Origin: Flemingiibacterium sp045636265
GTDB taxonomy: Bacteria; Bacillota; Clostridia; Oscillospirales; CAG-272
Length of the DNA stretch: 64,000 nt
Direction of reading: 5' to 3'
Assembly: GCA_045636265.1 (NCBI GenBank)
Contig: JAZTXD010000102.1
Span: 1-64,000 of the forward strand
Positions 42,092 through 50,390 of the stretch are shown here, one piece after another. The translations under genes and the position numbers were made by a program. The notes below the pieces were generated by a model. It was not told where the DNA came from. It was given only the letters and a program-made list of their open reading frames with translations, and did no database searches. Position 1 is the first letter of the stretch. Each line of letters begins with the position of its first letter.

Positions 42092-43522
42092 ATGTACGAT
42101 ATAGTTATAATCGGTGCCGGTGTTGTCGGCGGCATGGTGGCGCGAGCGCTTTCCAAATATGAGCTCAGCATATACATCCTCGAAAAAGAAAACGATGTCG
42201 CCATGGGCGCGACACGTGCAAATAGCGCTATCGTTCACGCGGGTTTTGATGCGGTTGAGGGTTCCCTCAAGGCAAAGCTTAACGTGCGCGGCTCGGAGAT
42301 GATGCCACAGGTGGCACGTGAGCTTGGCGTTAAATATAAGCAAAACGAATCGCTCGTCGTAGGCTTTGAGCATGAGCGTGCCGAGGTTGAGGCGATTTAC
42401 GAGCGCGGTGTGCGCAACGGAGTCCGTGACCTTCGCATAGTTGAGAGAGAAGAGCTTCACCGTCTTGAGCCGAATCTCAATCCCGAGCTTACCGTGGCGC
42501 TTCTTGCTCCCACGGGTGCTATTGTTTGCCCGTATGAGCTTTGTATTGCCGCACTGGGCAATGCTATGGATAACGGGGCGAAGCTTAAACGAAATTTCTG
42601 TGTTGCAAATATCTCAAGGGAGGACGGAGGCTTCGTTATTACCTCGGAAGACGGCAAGAGCGTCAAGGCCAAATATATCATAAACTGCGCGGGACTTTAT
42701 TCCGACAAAATCGCCGCTATGACGGGAGATGCTGATTTCACGGTTCATCCAAGGCGCGGAGAATATATGCTTCTTGACAAGGAGTGCGGAGAGTTTACCA
42801 AAAGAACCATCTTCCACACCCCGACAAAAATGGGCAAGGGAATTCTTATTTCCCCCACAGTTGACGGAAACCTTATCGTAGGCCCCACCGCCGTGGATAT
42901 TGACGACAAAGAGGACACTTCGGTCACAGCAGAGGGATTTGCAACCCTTTACCAAAAGGCCGGCGAAAACGTTGCAAATATTCCCTTTAACAAGGTTATC
43001 ACGTCCTTCTGCGGACTTCGCGCTGTTGGAAATGAGGGCGACTTTATTATCCGTATGCGCGACAATGTTGTCACGCTTGCCGGAATCGAAAGTCCCGGAC
43101 TTTCGGCTTCTCCGGCTATTGCAGAGTATGTTGAAAAGTTGATGCTGGATTCTGGAATGGGTGCACGCCTAAAAAAAGAGTATGACCCCACACGGTTGCC
43201 CACGCATTATTTTAAGGAACTTTCCACTGAAGAAAAAAACGAGATTATTAAGAAAAATCCGCGCTTTGGAAGGATCGTCTGCCGCTGTGAGGGCATTACG
43301 GAGGGCGAGATTGTTGATGCCATTCTCCGAAATCCCGGCGCACGTGATATTGACGGCGTCAAGCGCAGAACAAGAAGCGGTATGGGCAGATGTCAGGGCG
43401 GATTCTGTTCGCCGAGCGTTATTGAGATAATAGCGCGCGAGTGTGGGGTGCCGTTTGAGAGCGTAACAAAATTCGGCAAGGGCTCCGTAATCAACTACAG
43501 CAAAACAAAGGGGGAACTCTGA
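42092..43522 (+). CDS. FAD-dependent oxidoreductase, GlpA-like, with C-terminal [2Fe-2S] BFD domain
   Basis: This 476-residue flavoprotein matches the DAO-fold, anaerobic glycerol-3-phosphate-dehydrogenase-like group. It begins with the FAD motif YDIVIIGAGVVGGMVARAL and has the TRANSAIVHAGFD segment near residue 45. The C-terminal BFD-type iron-sulfur domain has two Cys pairs (CRCEG and CQGGFC, about residues 392-435). In E. coli, GlpA oxidises glycerol-3-phosphate to dihydroxyacetone phosphate with GlpB and GlpC. Here the partners are a pyridine-nucleotide-type flavoprotein and DUF1667, the usual clostridial arrangement. The substrate is inferred from family and context, not shown. Confidence 0.86.
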   Translation: MYDIVIIGAGVVGGMVARALSKYELSIYILEKENDVAMGATRANSAIVHAGFDAVEGSLKAKLNVRGSEMMPQVARELGVKYKQNESLVVGFEHERAEVEAIYERGVRNGVRDLRIVEREELHRLEPNLNPELTVALLAPTGAIVCPYELCIAALGNAMDNGAKLKRNFCVANISREDGGFVITSEDGKSVKAKYIINCAGLYSDKIAAMTGDADFTVHPRRGEYMLLDKECGEFTKRTIFHTPTKMGKGILISPTVDGNLIVGPTAVDIDDKEDTSVTAEGFATLYQKAGENVANIPFNKVITSFCGLRAVGNEGDFIIRMRDNVVTLAGIESPGLSASPAIAEYVEKLMLDSGMGARLKKEYDPTRLPTHYFKELSTEEKNEIIKKNPRFGRIVCRCEGITEGEIVDAILRNPGARDIDGVKRRTRSGMGRCQGGFCSPSVIEIIARECGVPFESVTKFGKGSVINYSKTKGEL

Positions 43523-43523
43523 T

Positions 43524-44777
43524 ATGTCAAAGATTGACCTTGTAATAATCGGAGGAGGCCCTGCCGGAATGAGTGCCGCACTTGCCGCATATAACGCGGG
43601 ACTTCGCGACATTCTCATACTTGAGAGAGATAAGAGTCTTGGCGGTATTCTGCGCCAGTGCATTCACAACGGATTCGGTTTGCACCGCTTTGGCGAGGAG
43701 CTTACGGGACCGGAATATGCGTACCGCTACGAAAAAGAGGTTCGCGAGCGCGGTATTGCGTTTAAGCTTAACACTATGGTGCTTGATATCACACCCGATA
43801 AAGTTGTCACCGCTATGAACAGCGAGGACGGTATATTTACCCTTGAAGCCAAGGCTGTGATTCTCGCTATGGGATGCCGTGAGCGTCCCAAGGGAGCGCT
43901 CAATATTGCCGGATATCGTCCGGCAGGTATTTTTACAGCGGGTACCGCACAGAAGTTTGTGAACATAGACGGATATATGCCGGGCAAAGAGGTGGTTATC
44001 CTCGGTTCGGGCGACATCGGACTTATTATGGCAAGAAGAATGACGCTTGAGGGCGCGAAGGTAAAGGCTGTATGCGAGCTTATGCCGTATTCGGGCGGAC
44101 TTATCAGAAACATAGAGCAGTGCCTCAACGATTTCGGTATTCCGCTTATGTTAAGTCACACAGTAACCGAGATTCACGGCAAGGAGCGCGTGACGGGTGT
44201 TACCATTGCAAAGGTGGATGAAAAGCGCCGACCTATTCCCGAAACAAAGCAATATATCGCGTGCGACACGCTTATGTTATCGGTTGGTCTTATCCCCGAA
44301 AACGAGCTTACAAAGAGTGCCGGTATTCCGCTCGACCGCATCACAAACGGTGCTGTTGTTGACCAGAACAGACAGACCGAGGTTGACGGAATATTCTCCT
44401 GCGGCAACGTTTTGCATGTGCATGACCTTGTTGACTACGCCTGCGAGGAAGCAGATATTGCCGGAAAAGCCGCAGCTGCATACATTGGCGGCAATATGAA
44501 AAATGATGCCGACATTAAGCTTCAGGTTGACGGAAAGGTTCGTTACACAGTTCCGCAGCGTATAAGCGCATATGAAGATGTGACGGTGTATTTCCGTGTT
44601 GCTGATGTTTACCGTGATGCACGCATTGTGGTGAAAAGCGGCGATAAGGTGCTTGTGGGCAAGAAAAAGCAGAAGCTCGCACCGGGCGAAATGGAAACTG
44701 TCACGCTGACACGTGAGATGCTTCTTGATGCTTCGGACGGCGCTATAACATTTGCCATAGAGAATGAGGAAAGGTAG
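43524..44777 (+). CDS. FAD/NAD(P)-dependent oxidoreductase, partner of the GlpA-like protein
   Basis: This 417-residue protein has two nucleotide-binding folds: DLVIIGGGPAGMSAALAAYNAG for FAD at the start, and VVILGSGDIGLIMARRM near residue 155 for NAD(P). GILRQCIHNGFGLHRFGEEL near residue 43 contains a conserved Cys, and CGNVLHVHDLVDYACEEA near residue 293 is the FAD-binding end. A C-terminal beta domain of about 90 residues follows. It sits one base after the GlpA-like stop and 9 nt before DUF1667, so the three form a complex-like operon that may pass electrons from glycerol-3-phosphate to a pyridine nucleotide. Confidence 0.86.
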   Translation: MSKIDLVIIGGGPAGMSAALAAYNAGLRDILILERDKSLGGILRQCIHNGFGLHRFGEELTGPEYAYRYEKEVRERGIAFKLNTMVLDITPDKVVTAMNSEDGIFTLEAKAVILAMGCRERPKGALNIAGYRPAGIFTAGTAQKFVNIDGYMPGKEVVILGSGDIGLIMARRMTLEGAKVKAVCELMPYSGGLIRNIEQCLNDFGIPLMLSHTVTEIHGKERVTGVTIAKVDEKRRPIPETKQYIACDTLMLSVGLIPENELTKSAGIPLDRITNGAVVDQNRQTEVDGIFSCGNVLHVHDLVDYACEEADIAGKAAAAYIGGNMKNDADIKLQVDGKVRYTVPQRISAYEDVTVYFRVADVYRDARIVVKSGDKVLVGKKKQKLAPGEMETVTLTREMLLDASDGAITFAIENEER

Positions 44778-44786
44778 GCGGTATAT

Positions 44787-45140
44787 ATGACTTGTGAACT
44801 CACTTGTATAGTTTGTCCCAAGGGTTGTCAGCTCACAGTAGAGCTTGACGGCAAAAACATACTTTCCGTTACCGGACACACCTGCAAGCGCGGCGAAGTA
44901 TACGCCATAAACGAATGTACGGCACCTATGCGTACACTTACAACTACCGCTCCCGTGAAAGGCGGCGGCGTTGTCCCGGTTAAGACTGACCGCGCTATTC
45001 CCAAAGAGATGCTGTTTGACTGCATGAGGGAGATAAACGCTGTGCGTGTTGATCCTGATGCCAAAATAGGCGATACCGTGATTGAAAACATCCTCGGCAC
45101 GGGCGCAAATGTTATCACGACAAGGAATGTGAAAGTATGA
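44787..45140 (+). CDS. DUF1667 domain protein
   Basis: This 117-residue protein has an N-terminal Cys motif (Cys 3, 7, 10 and 14, with a further Cys near 32) that could bind an Fe-S cluster or zinc, followed by the DUF1667 core TAPMRTLTTTAPV and KTDRAIPKEMLFDCM. The family has no proven biochemical role but is regularly encoded next to GlpA-like and NAD-type flavoproteins, and may replace the Fe-S subunit GlpC. Its stop overlaps the next gene by four bases. Confidence 0.88.
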   Translation: MTCELTCIVCPKGCQLTVELDGKNILSVTGHTCKRGEVYAINECTAPMRTLTTTAPVKGGGVVPVKTDRAIPKEMLFDCMREINAVRVDPDAKIGDTVIENILGTGANVITTRNVKV

Positions 45141-45541
45141 ATGTAGTGATTATCGACGGACAGGGCGGTCAGCTTGGTGCACAGCTTGTAAAGGATATTC
45201 TGGCAGAGTTTCAGAGTGTCAGCCTCACTGCGATAGGAACAAATGCCGCCGCAACTGCCGCTATGCTTAAAGCCGGGGCTAAAAATGCGGCAACCGGCGA
45301 AAATCCGGTTATTGTCGCATGCAGAAAAGCGGACGTGATTATCGGTCCTGTCGGAATTGTGATTGCGGATTCGCTTTTCGGTGAGATAACGCCGAAAATG
45401 GCGCTTGCCGTTGGACAGTCGGATGCCGTGCGTATTCTCATTCCGATGAACAAATGCGATAATATTGTTGCAGGTGTCGGCAATTTGAGCACCGCGGCGC
45501 TTATAGACGATGCGATTGAAAAATTGCGGGAACTTATTTAA
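45137..45541 (+). CDS. DUF3842-like protein
   Basis: This 134-residue small cytosolic protein has a Rossmann-like start, MNVVIIDGQGGQLGAQLVK, and alternating hydrophobic strands rich in Gly and Ala (KADVIIGPVGIVIADSLFGEI). It matches DUF3842 as I remember it; no function is known for that group. Translational overlap with DUF1667 (ATGA) ties it to the FAD module. No terminator is apparent before the next promoter, 11 nt downstream of the stop. Confidence 0.78.
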   Translation: MNVVIIDGQGGQLGAQLVKDILAEFQSVSLTAIGTNAAATAAMLKAGAKNAATGENPVIVACRKADVIIGPVGIVIADSLFGEITPKMALAVGQSDAVRILIPMNKCDNIVAGVGNLSTAALIDDAIEKLRELI

Positions 45542-45552
45542 AAGTCAGACTA

Positions 45553-45581
45553 TTGACAAAATAGGACATTTGTGATAAAAT
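45553..45581 (+). promoter_or_regulatory. Strong promoter of the ECF S-component gene
   Basis: A perfect TTGACA, a 17-nt spacer and TAAAAT place the transcription start near 45589, giving a leader of about 135 nt. Confidence 0.82.
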
Positions 45582-45588
45582 AATGTTG

Positions 45589-45702
45589 CTGTTCAGAAGA
45601 ATGGCATCAGAGCAGAAGCTTGGTTTGAAAAAACTTATACCATAAATTCAAAAAGATGCTATGAAGGTGTCATTATCTCAGAAGGGGTAGTGGCACTTTT
45701 TT
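45589..45702 (+). promoter_or_regulatory. Candidate transcriptional riboswitch/attenuator leader, class not recognised
   Basis: The leader can fold into a three-way junction. The closing helix is ATGGCATC (45601-45608) with GATGCTAT (45655-45662), eight pairs with one G-U. A GAGC-AGAA-GCTT hairpin lies at 45610-45621 and a TGGT...ACCA hairpin at 45621-45642. Downstream is a terminator: GTGTCATTATCTC (45667-45679), an AGAA loop, GGGGTAGTGGCAC (45684-45696), then six T. AATGGCAT (45600-45607) can instead pair with GTGTCATT (45667-45674), which destroys both the junction helix and the terminator. Such mutually exclusive folds directly before a vitamin-type transporter gene are typical of a riboswitch. 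I find no signature of TPP, FMN, cobalamin, preQ1, THF or T-box classes by eye. Confidence 0.66.
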
Positions 45703-45724
45703 GCATTTTTTAGGAGGAACCAAT

Positions 45725-46264
45725 ATGAAAATTCACAGCAAAATCAAAAGAACCGTCCTTGCGGCGCTGTTTCTGGCACTTGCCTACGTTATGCCATTTC
45801 TGACGGGACAGATCCCCGAAATCGGCTCTATGCTTTGTCCGATGCACATTCCCGTGCTGCTTTGCGGATTTATATGCGGCTGGCCTTGGGGGCTCGCGGT
45901 GGGATTTGCCGCACCGGTATTTCGTGCTCTGACGCTCGGTATGCCGCCGATATTTCCAACAGCCGTTTGTATGGCGTTTGAGCTTGCAGCGTACGGCGCT
46001 GTGGCGGGCCTTATGCACAAGCTTCTTCCTCGCAAGAAGCCGTACATCTACTGTTCGCTTATAGCGGCAATGATTGTCGGAAGACTTGTTTGGGGAGCGG
46101 CGATGTATGCTGCAATGATGGCAAGCGGCAAAGCGTTCACATTCGCGGCATTTATAGCCGGGGCGATAACAAATGCTGTACCGGGGATTATAGTCCAGCT
46201 TCTTCTCATTCCGATTTTCGTTATGGTACTTGACAGACCGGCGGTGCTTGGAAACATAGAATAA
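45725..46264 (+). CDS. ECF transporter S component (substrate unknown)
   Basis: This 179-residue integral membrane protein has about six helices and the look of an energy-coupling-factor substrate-binding component: an Ala/Leu-rich first helix (ALFLALAYVMPFL), PMHIPVLLCGFICGWPWGLAVG near residue 42, and short loops. S components bind vitamins or their precursors and share an EcfA/A'/T module encoded elsewhere. The ATG at 45725 has AGGAGG about 8 nt upstream. The gene stands alone behind the putative riboswitch, so intracellular substrate level probably controls it. The vitamin cannot be named from sequence alone. Confidence 0.85.
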   Translation: MKIHSKIKRTVLAALFLALAYVMPFLTGQIPEIGSMLCPMHIPVLLCGFICGWPWGLAVGFAAPVFRALTLGMPPIFPTAVCMAFELAAYGAVAGLMHKLLPRKKPYIYCSLIAAMIVGRLVWGAAMYAAMMASGKAFTFAAFIAGAITNAVPGIIVQLLLIPIFVMVLDRPAVLGNIE

Positions 46265-46277
46265 AACATAACAAAAA

Positions 46278-46303
46278 GGGCTGTTGCAGAAATGTAACAG
46301 CCC
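46278..46303 (+). terminator. Hairpin after the ECF gene, possible weak terminator
   Basis: An 11-bp stem with one G-U pair (GGGCTGTTGCA against TGTAACAGCCC) and a 4-nt loop. No T-run follows; instead the htpG -35 box starts 2 nt later. It may terminate weakly or act as an operator. Confidence 0.45.
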
Positions 46304-46304
46304 C

Positions 46305-46333
46305 TTGACATATTGCAGGATTTTTGGTACAAT
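46305..46333 (+). promoter_or_regulatory. Promoter of htpG
   Basis: A perfect TTGACA and TACAAT are separated by 17 nt, about 65 nt before the ATG. No CIRCE-type inverted repeat (TTAGCACTC type) is visible, so HrcA control is unlikely. Confidence 0.82.
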
Positions 46334-46398
46334 ATATAGTGAGATTTTATGTTCAAAAATGAAAATGGCAAAATACACACAAAAAGAGGTACAGCATT

Positions 46399-48270
46399 AT
46401 GTCAGACGAAATCAAAAATACCGAGAAAGGCGGAATATCCGTCGAGATCGAACACATATTTCCGATAATCAAAAAGTGGCTCTATTCCGAGAAGGAAATC
46501 TTTCTTCGCGAAATAGTTTCAAACGCATGCGACGCCGTTACAAAGATGAAGCGTCTTGCATCTCTCGGCGAAGCTGAGATAGAAGAGGCACCGAACTATA
46601 AGATCACTGTAACTGTTGACAAGGCGACAAAGACGCTTACCGTTTCCGATAACGGTATCGGTATGACCGAGGATGAGGTTCGCCGTTACATCTGTCAGAT
46701 TGCGCTTTCGGGTGCACTTGAGTTCATTGAAAAATATGAAGGCGAAAATACCGACGGTGCGGCTGACGGTATAATCGGTCACTTCGGACTCGGATTTTAC
46801 TCCGCGTTTATGGTCAGCGACACTGTTGACGTTATCACACGCTCCTACAAGAGCGAGAGCGCGGTCAAATGGGTTTGCTCCGAGGCGGGCGAATATGAAA
46901 TAACCACTGATTACTATCGCTCAGAGCGCGGCACGGACGTTGTTATGCATATCATGGACGACGAAGCGGAGTTCCTTGACGAGAACCGTATACGCACTAT
47001 GCTCGACAAATACTGCTCGTTCATGCCCGTGGAGATATATCTTAACACAGAAAAGGAAGAGTCCGAGGATAATGCTGACGCAGAAGTGAAACCGGTCAAC
47101 GATATTCATCCGCTCTGGCAGAAGAACCCCTCCGAATGTACAGATGAGGAGTATGACGAATTCTATCACAAGGTATTCTCGGATTTCCGCGAGCCGCTTT
47201 TCCATATTCATCTTAACGCAGACTATCCGCTCAATTTTCGCGGAATACTCTATTTTCCCCAGCTCTCGCACGAGTATGAGAGCCTTGAAGGACAGGTAAA
47301 GCTTTACTACAATCAGGTTTTCGTTGCGGACAATATCAAGGAAGTTATTCCCGAGTTCCTGCTTATGTTAAGAGGTGTACTTGACTGTCCCGAGCTTCCG
47401 CTCAACGTTTCGAGAAGCTATCTGCAAAACAGCGGATATGTTGCGAAGATTTCCGCGCATATCGTTAAAAAGGTTGCGGACAAGCTCACGTCTATGTTTA
47501 ACCTCGAGCGCGAGAATTATGAAAAGCTTTGGACTGACCTCAAAACATTCGTTGAGTACGGTTCTCTTCGTGACCGCAAGTTCTATGAGAGAGTAAAGTC
47601 CGCAATTATCTATGCCACAACCGATGGCAGATTCGTAACGCTTGACGAATATCTCGAAAAGGCAAAGGAAAAGCACGAGAATACCGTTTACTACGCGGCA
47701 GACGTTACCGCGCAGGCACAGTACATCTCAATGTTCGCTGATGAGGGAATAGATGTTGTTGTGCTTGACAAGATGATAGACACGCAGTTTATAAACATCG
47801 TTGAGCAGGAAAATGCGGGCGTGAAGTTTGTCCGTATTGACGCGGACGTTGCCGGAGCACTCAAGGCAGAGGGCGAGGCGGCGGAAAACGAAAAGCTTGC
47901 CGAGATTTTCAAAGCTGTCAGCGCTGACGAAAACCTCAAGGTAACATTTGAGCTTCTTAAAAATGCAAAGATACCCGCTGTGCTCAATATTTCCGAGCAG
48001 TCGCGCCGAATGGAAGACATGATGCGTATGTACCGCAGAAACGGCGGTGGGGCGGATGACTTCAAGTTCCCCACGGAGATAAATCTTGTTGTAAATGCGG
48101 CAAGTCCGCTTATAAAGCGCCTTGAGGATGTTCTTTCCGCTGATGAGGAAAAGGCAAGTAAGCTCGCAAAGCAGATATATACATTGGCACTTCTCGCACA
48201 GCGTCAGCTCACGGCAGAGGAACTTCAGTCGTTCCTTTCAGACAGCTTCGATATGCTTGAAAATATCTGA
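46399..48270 (+). CDS. htpG: Chaperone protein HtpG (Hsp90)
   Basis: HtpG (623 residues) is the bacterial Hsp90, an ATP-dependent dimeric chaperone. The GHKL ATPase domain contains FLREIVSNACDAVTKMK (about residues 34-50), the DNGIGMT motif near residue 86 and GHFGLGFYSAF near residue 127. The middle domain has LPLNVSRSYLQ near residue 332, with the conserved Arg. Length is almost identical to E. coli HtpG. AGAGG lies upstream of the ATG. It is probably the first gene of a unit with aroC, 24 nt downstream. Confidence 0.97.
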   Translation: MSDEIKNTEKGGISVEIEHIFPIIKKWLYSEKEIFLREIVSNACDAVTKMKRLASLGEAEIEEAPNYKITVTVDKATKTLTVSDNGIGMTEDEVRRYICQIALSGALEFIEKYEGENTDGAADGIIGHFGLGFYSAFMVSDTVDVITRSYKSESAVKWVCSEAGEYEITTDYYRSERGTDVVMHIMDDEAEFLDENRIRTMLDKYCSFMPVEIYLNTEKEESEDNADAEVKPVNDIHPLWQKNPSECTDEEYDEFYHKVFSDFREPLFHIHLNADYPLNFRGILYFPQLSHEYESLEGQVKLYYNQVFVADNIKEVIPEFLLMLRGVLDCPELPLNVSRSYLQNSGYVAKISAHIVKKVADKLTSMFNLERENYEKLWTDLKTFVEYGSLRDRKFYERVKSAIIYATTDGRFVTLDEYLEKAKEKHENTVYYAADVTAQAQYISMFADEGIDVVVLDKMIDTQFINIVEQENAGVKFVRIDADVAGALKAEGEAAENEKLAEIFKAVSADENLKVTFELLKNAKIPAVLNISEQSRRMEDMMRMYRRNGGGADDFKFPTEINLVVNAASPLIKRLEDVLSADEEKASKLAKQIYTLALLAQRQLTAEELQSFLSDSFDMLENI

Positions 48271-48294
48271 TAAAACCAAGGAAGTGACGTAAAA

Positions 48295-49383
48295 ATGGCA
48301 TCGGTCTACGGTTCAAAATTAAAGCTCTCCGTTTTCGGTGAATCGCACGGAGAGGGAATAGGCGTTGTTATCGACGGATTCCCGGCAGGTGTGAAGCTGG
48401 ACCTTGACTATATTGGGGCGTTTATGGAACGCCGCGCTCCCGGTGGGCGCTTTTCAACCAAAAGACGCGAAGCGGATATTCCGCGCATTGTGAGCGGTGT
48501 GTCCGACGGGTATACAAACGGATATCCGATATGCTCCATTATCGAAAATACAAACCAGCGCTCGTCCTCATACGGGGATAAGATGACGGTCCCGCGTCCG
48601 AGCCATGCAGACTTTGCCGCCGCTATAAAATACGGTGAGCATGTGGAGCTTCACGGAGGCGGACACTTTTCCGGAAGACTTACGGCGCCGCTCGTTTTCG
48701 CCGGTGCGCTCTGTTCGCTCTACCTTGCCGAAAAGGACGTTGATATAGCCGCTCACATAAAGCAGATGCTTGACGTTTGCGACAGCGGGTTTGATATGAA
48801 CATTGCGAGTGAGCAGTTCAGCGTGCTCCGTCAAAACGACTTTCCGACAATCGACAGCGCGATAGGCGAAAAGTTCGCCGATATCATAAACGGTGCACAG
48901 GCGCGCGGAGATTCGGTTGGTGCAAAGCTTGAATGCGCAGTCCTCGGGCTTCCTGCGGCGCTTGGAGAGCACATGTTTGAGAGCGTTGAATCGGAGATTT
49001 CGCAGATGATGTTTGCTATCCCCGGCGTTAAGGGAGTAGAGTTCGGGCTCGGTTTTGATTTTTGCAAAGGATACGGCTCCGAGCTTAACGATGCTTACGA
49101 ATATAAGAACGGCGAAGTGGTTACCAAGACCAACAACTGCGGCGGAATCGTCGGAGGCATGACAACCGGAATGCCGCTTGTGTTCTCGGTTGCACTTAAG
49201 CCCACACCGTCAATATTTACCGAGCAGGACTCGGTGGATCTGACGAAAAAAGAAAACACCACGCTTAAAATTGAGGGCAGACACGACCCGTGTATTGCGG
49301 TAAGAGCAGTGCCGGTGGTTGAAGCGTGCTGTGCCGTGGCGATTACGGAGTTAATGCTTAAAGCGGATGGGAGGAAGCTCTGA
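48295..49383 (+). CDS. aroC: Chorismate synthase
   Basis: AroC (362 residues) converts 5-enolpyruvylshikimate-3-phosphate to chorismate using reduced FMN. It has the N-terminal GESHGEGIGVVIDGFPAG signature (about residues 14-31), RPSHADFAAAIKYG near residue 100, the GGGHFSGRLTAP motif near residue 120 and the C-terminal GRHDPCIAVRAVPVVEA segment. All are typical. AAGGAAG precedes the ATG. The stop overlaps the next gene (TGATG), which looks like a diverged prephenate-dehydratase relative. Confidence 0.97.
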   Translation: MASVYGSKLKLSVFGESHGEGIGVVIDGFPAGVKLDLDYIGAFMERRAPGGRFSTKRREADIPRIVSGVSDGYTNGYPICSIIENTNQRSSSYGDKMTVPRPSHADFAAAIKYGEHVELHGGGHFSGRLTAPLVFAGALCSLYLAEKDVDIAAHIKQMLDVCDSGFDMNIASEQFSVLRQNDFPTIDSAIGEKFADIINGAQARGDSVGAKLECAVLGLPAALGEHMFESVESEISQMMFAIPGVKGVEFGLGFDFCKGYGSELNDAYEYKNGEVVTKTNNCGGIVGGMTTGMPLVFSVALKPTPSIFTEQDSVDLTKKENTTLKIEGRHDPCIAVRAVPVVEACCAVAITELMLKADGRKL

Positions 49384-50333
49384 TGGCTATATTACGTCAG
49401 GATATAAACGCGGTTATAAGCGATAACCTTTCACTTTTAAATGTTGAGTCGCGCTCTGTTGATGAGCGTCGTCTGGCTCAGCTTCGTGACCGAGCGCTTT
49501 TTATAGCAAGGGATGACAGTTTCCTTGACTTGGACGGCAGAGTGGAAGAGTTTTCTGCCATGTTTGAGTATTCGGTAATTGAAAGTCCGGTCCCGGAGAT
49601 AAACACGTATATTTCATCGAAAAACAACAGTCAGACATTTTCCGATAAGCTGCTCGTGTGTATGTTCCTTGCCGGCATTTATAAGGAGCGGCGTGTTCCG
49701 CTTCTTGAACGGCTTTTAAAGGCTACCACAACGGATGATTCGGCGCGTATAGCGTATTTCCGCAATGCATATGCCGATGCGGCGTTCCGCATATTCTCCG
49801 ATGTGCTTGACAATCCCTCTGCATTTTACGCATCGGATTTCACAGCAGTATGCGAGGAGGTCTACTACGGCAGAGCGGATATGTGCATGCTTCCGCTTGA
49901 TTCGTCGAGGGATGCGAAGCTTATCAGCTTCTATCGCCTGATTGAAAAGTATGAGCTTGCGCCGGTATATTCCTGCGACGTTACCACGCCCGACGGCGAG
50001 GTTACCACAAGATATGCGCTCCTTAAGCGCTCGTTCGGCATACCGAAGAAGGAATATCTCGAAAAGACCGACAGCTGTTTCTTTGAGTTCACGCTTGTTC
50101 CCGACGAGGGCGCTTCACTTTGCGATGTACTCGCGGCGGCAAAGGAATGCGGACTGTCATTCTATAAGGTAGATTCCATTCCGCTTACATACAGCACCAG
50201 CAAATTTGCATGCGACGTCATTTTGAAGGTCGGAAATGCCGAGGCGCTCGATGCGTTCGTGCTTTTCCTGTCCCTTGCGGTACCGCAGTATGAACCTATC
50301 GGAATTTATCCGCACATCCGTGCAAAAGATTAA
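49383..50333 (+). CDS. Diverged prephenate-dehydratase-like protein with ACT-like C-terminus
   Basis: This 316-residue protein is coupled to aroC. Residues about 125-220 resemble lobe 1 of prephenate dehydratase: FTAVCEEVYYGRADMCMLPLD is like the family's aspartate/PIENS region, and VTTRYALLKR matches the catalytic TRF strand. However, the expected N-terminal GxxGTYSH loop is absent, and the roughly 80-residue lobe 2 normally present before TRF is missing. Residues about 235-310 look like an ACT regulatory domain. The N-terminal 100 residues are helical, possibly a relict chorismate-mutase-like part. It may be a regulator or binding protein of aromatic amino acid synthesis. The similarity is by eye. 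Confidence 0.6.
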   Translation: MAILRQDINAVISDNLSLLNVESRSVDERRLAQLRDRALFIARDDSFLDLDGRVEEFSAMFEYSVIESPVPEINTYISSKNNSQTFSDKLLVCMFLAGIYKERRVPLLERLLKATTTDDSARIAYFRNAYADAAFRIFSDVLDNPSAFYASDFTAVCEEVYYGRADMCMLPLDSSRDAKLISFYRLIEKYELAPVYSCDVTTPDGEVTTRYALLKRSFGIPKKEYLEKTDSCFFEFTLVPDEGASLCDVLAAAKECGLSFYKVDSIPLTYSTSKFACDVILKVGNAEALDAFVLFLSLAVPQYEPIGIYPHIRAKD

Positions 50334-50390
50334 TCACGTGTATAATATTTTCACATAAGTTTAAAATAATTTGAAAGGATACACCATAAA

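Noticed and set aside
45589..45702. T-box, TPP, FMN, cobalamin, preQ1 or THF riboswitch
   Set aside because: No T-box sequence (TGGNACC type) and no core motif of the named classes was recognisable, so the leader is reported as unclassified rather than forced into a class.
46278..46303. HrcA/CIRCE operator for htpG
   Set aside because: The inverted repeat does not match the TTAGCACTC-N9-GAGTGCTAA pattern.
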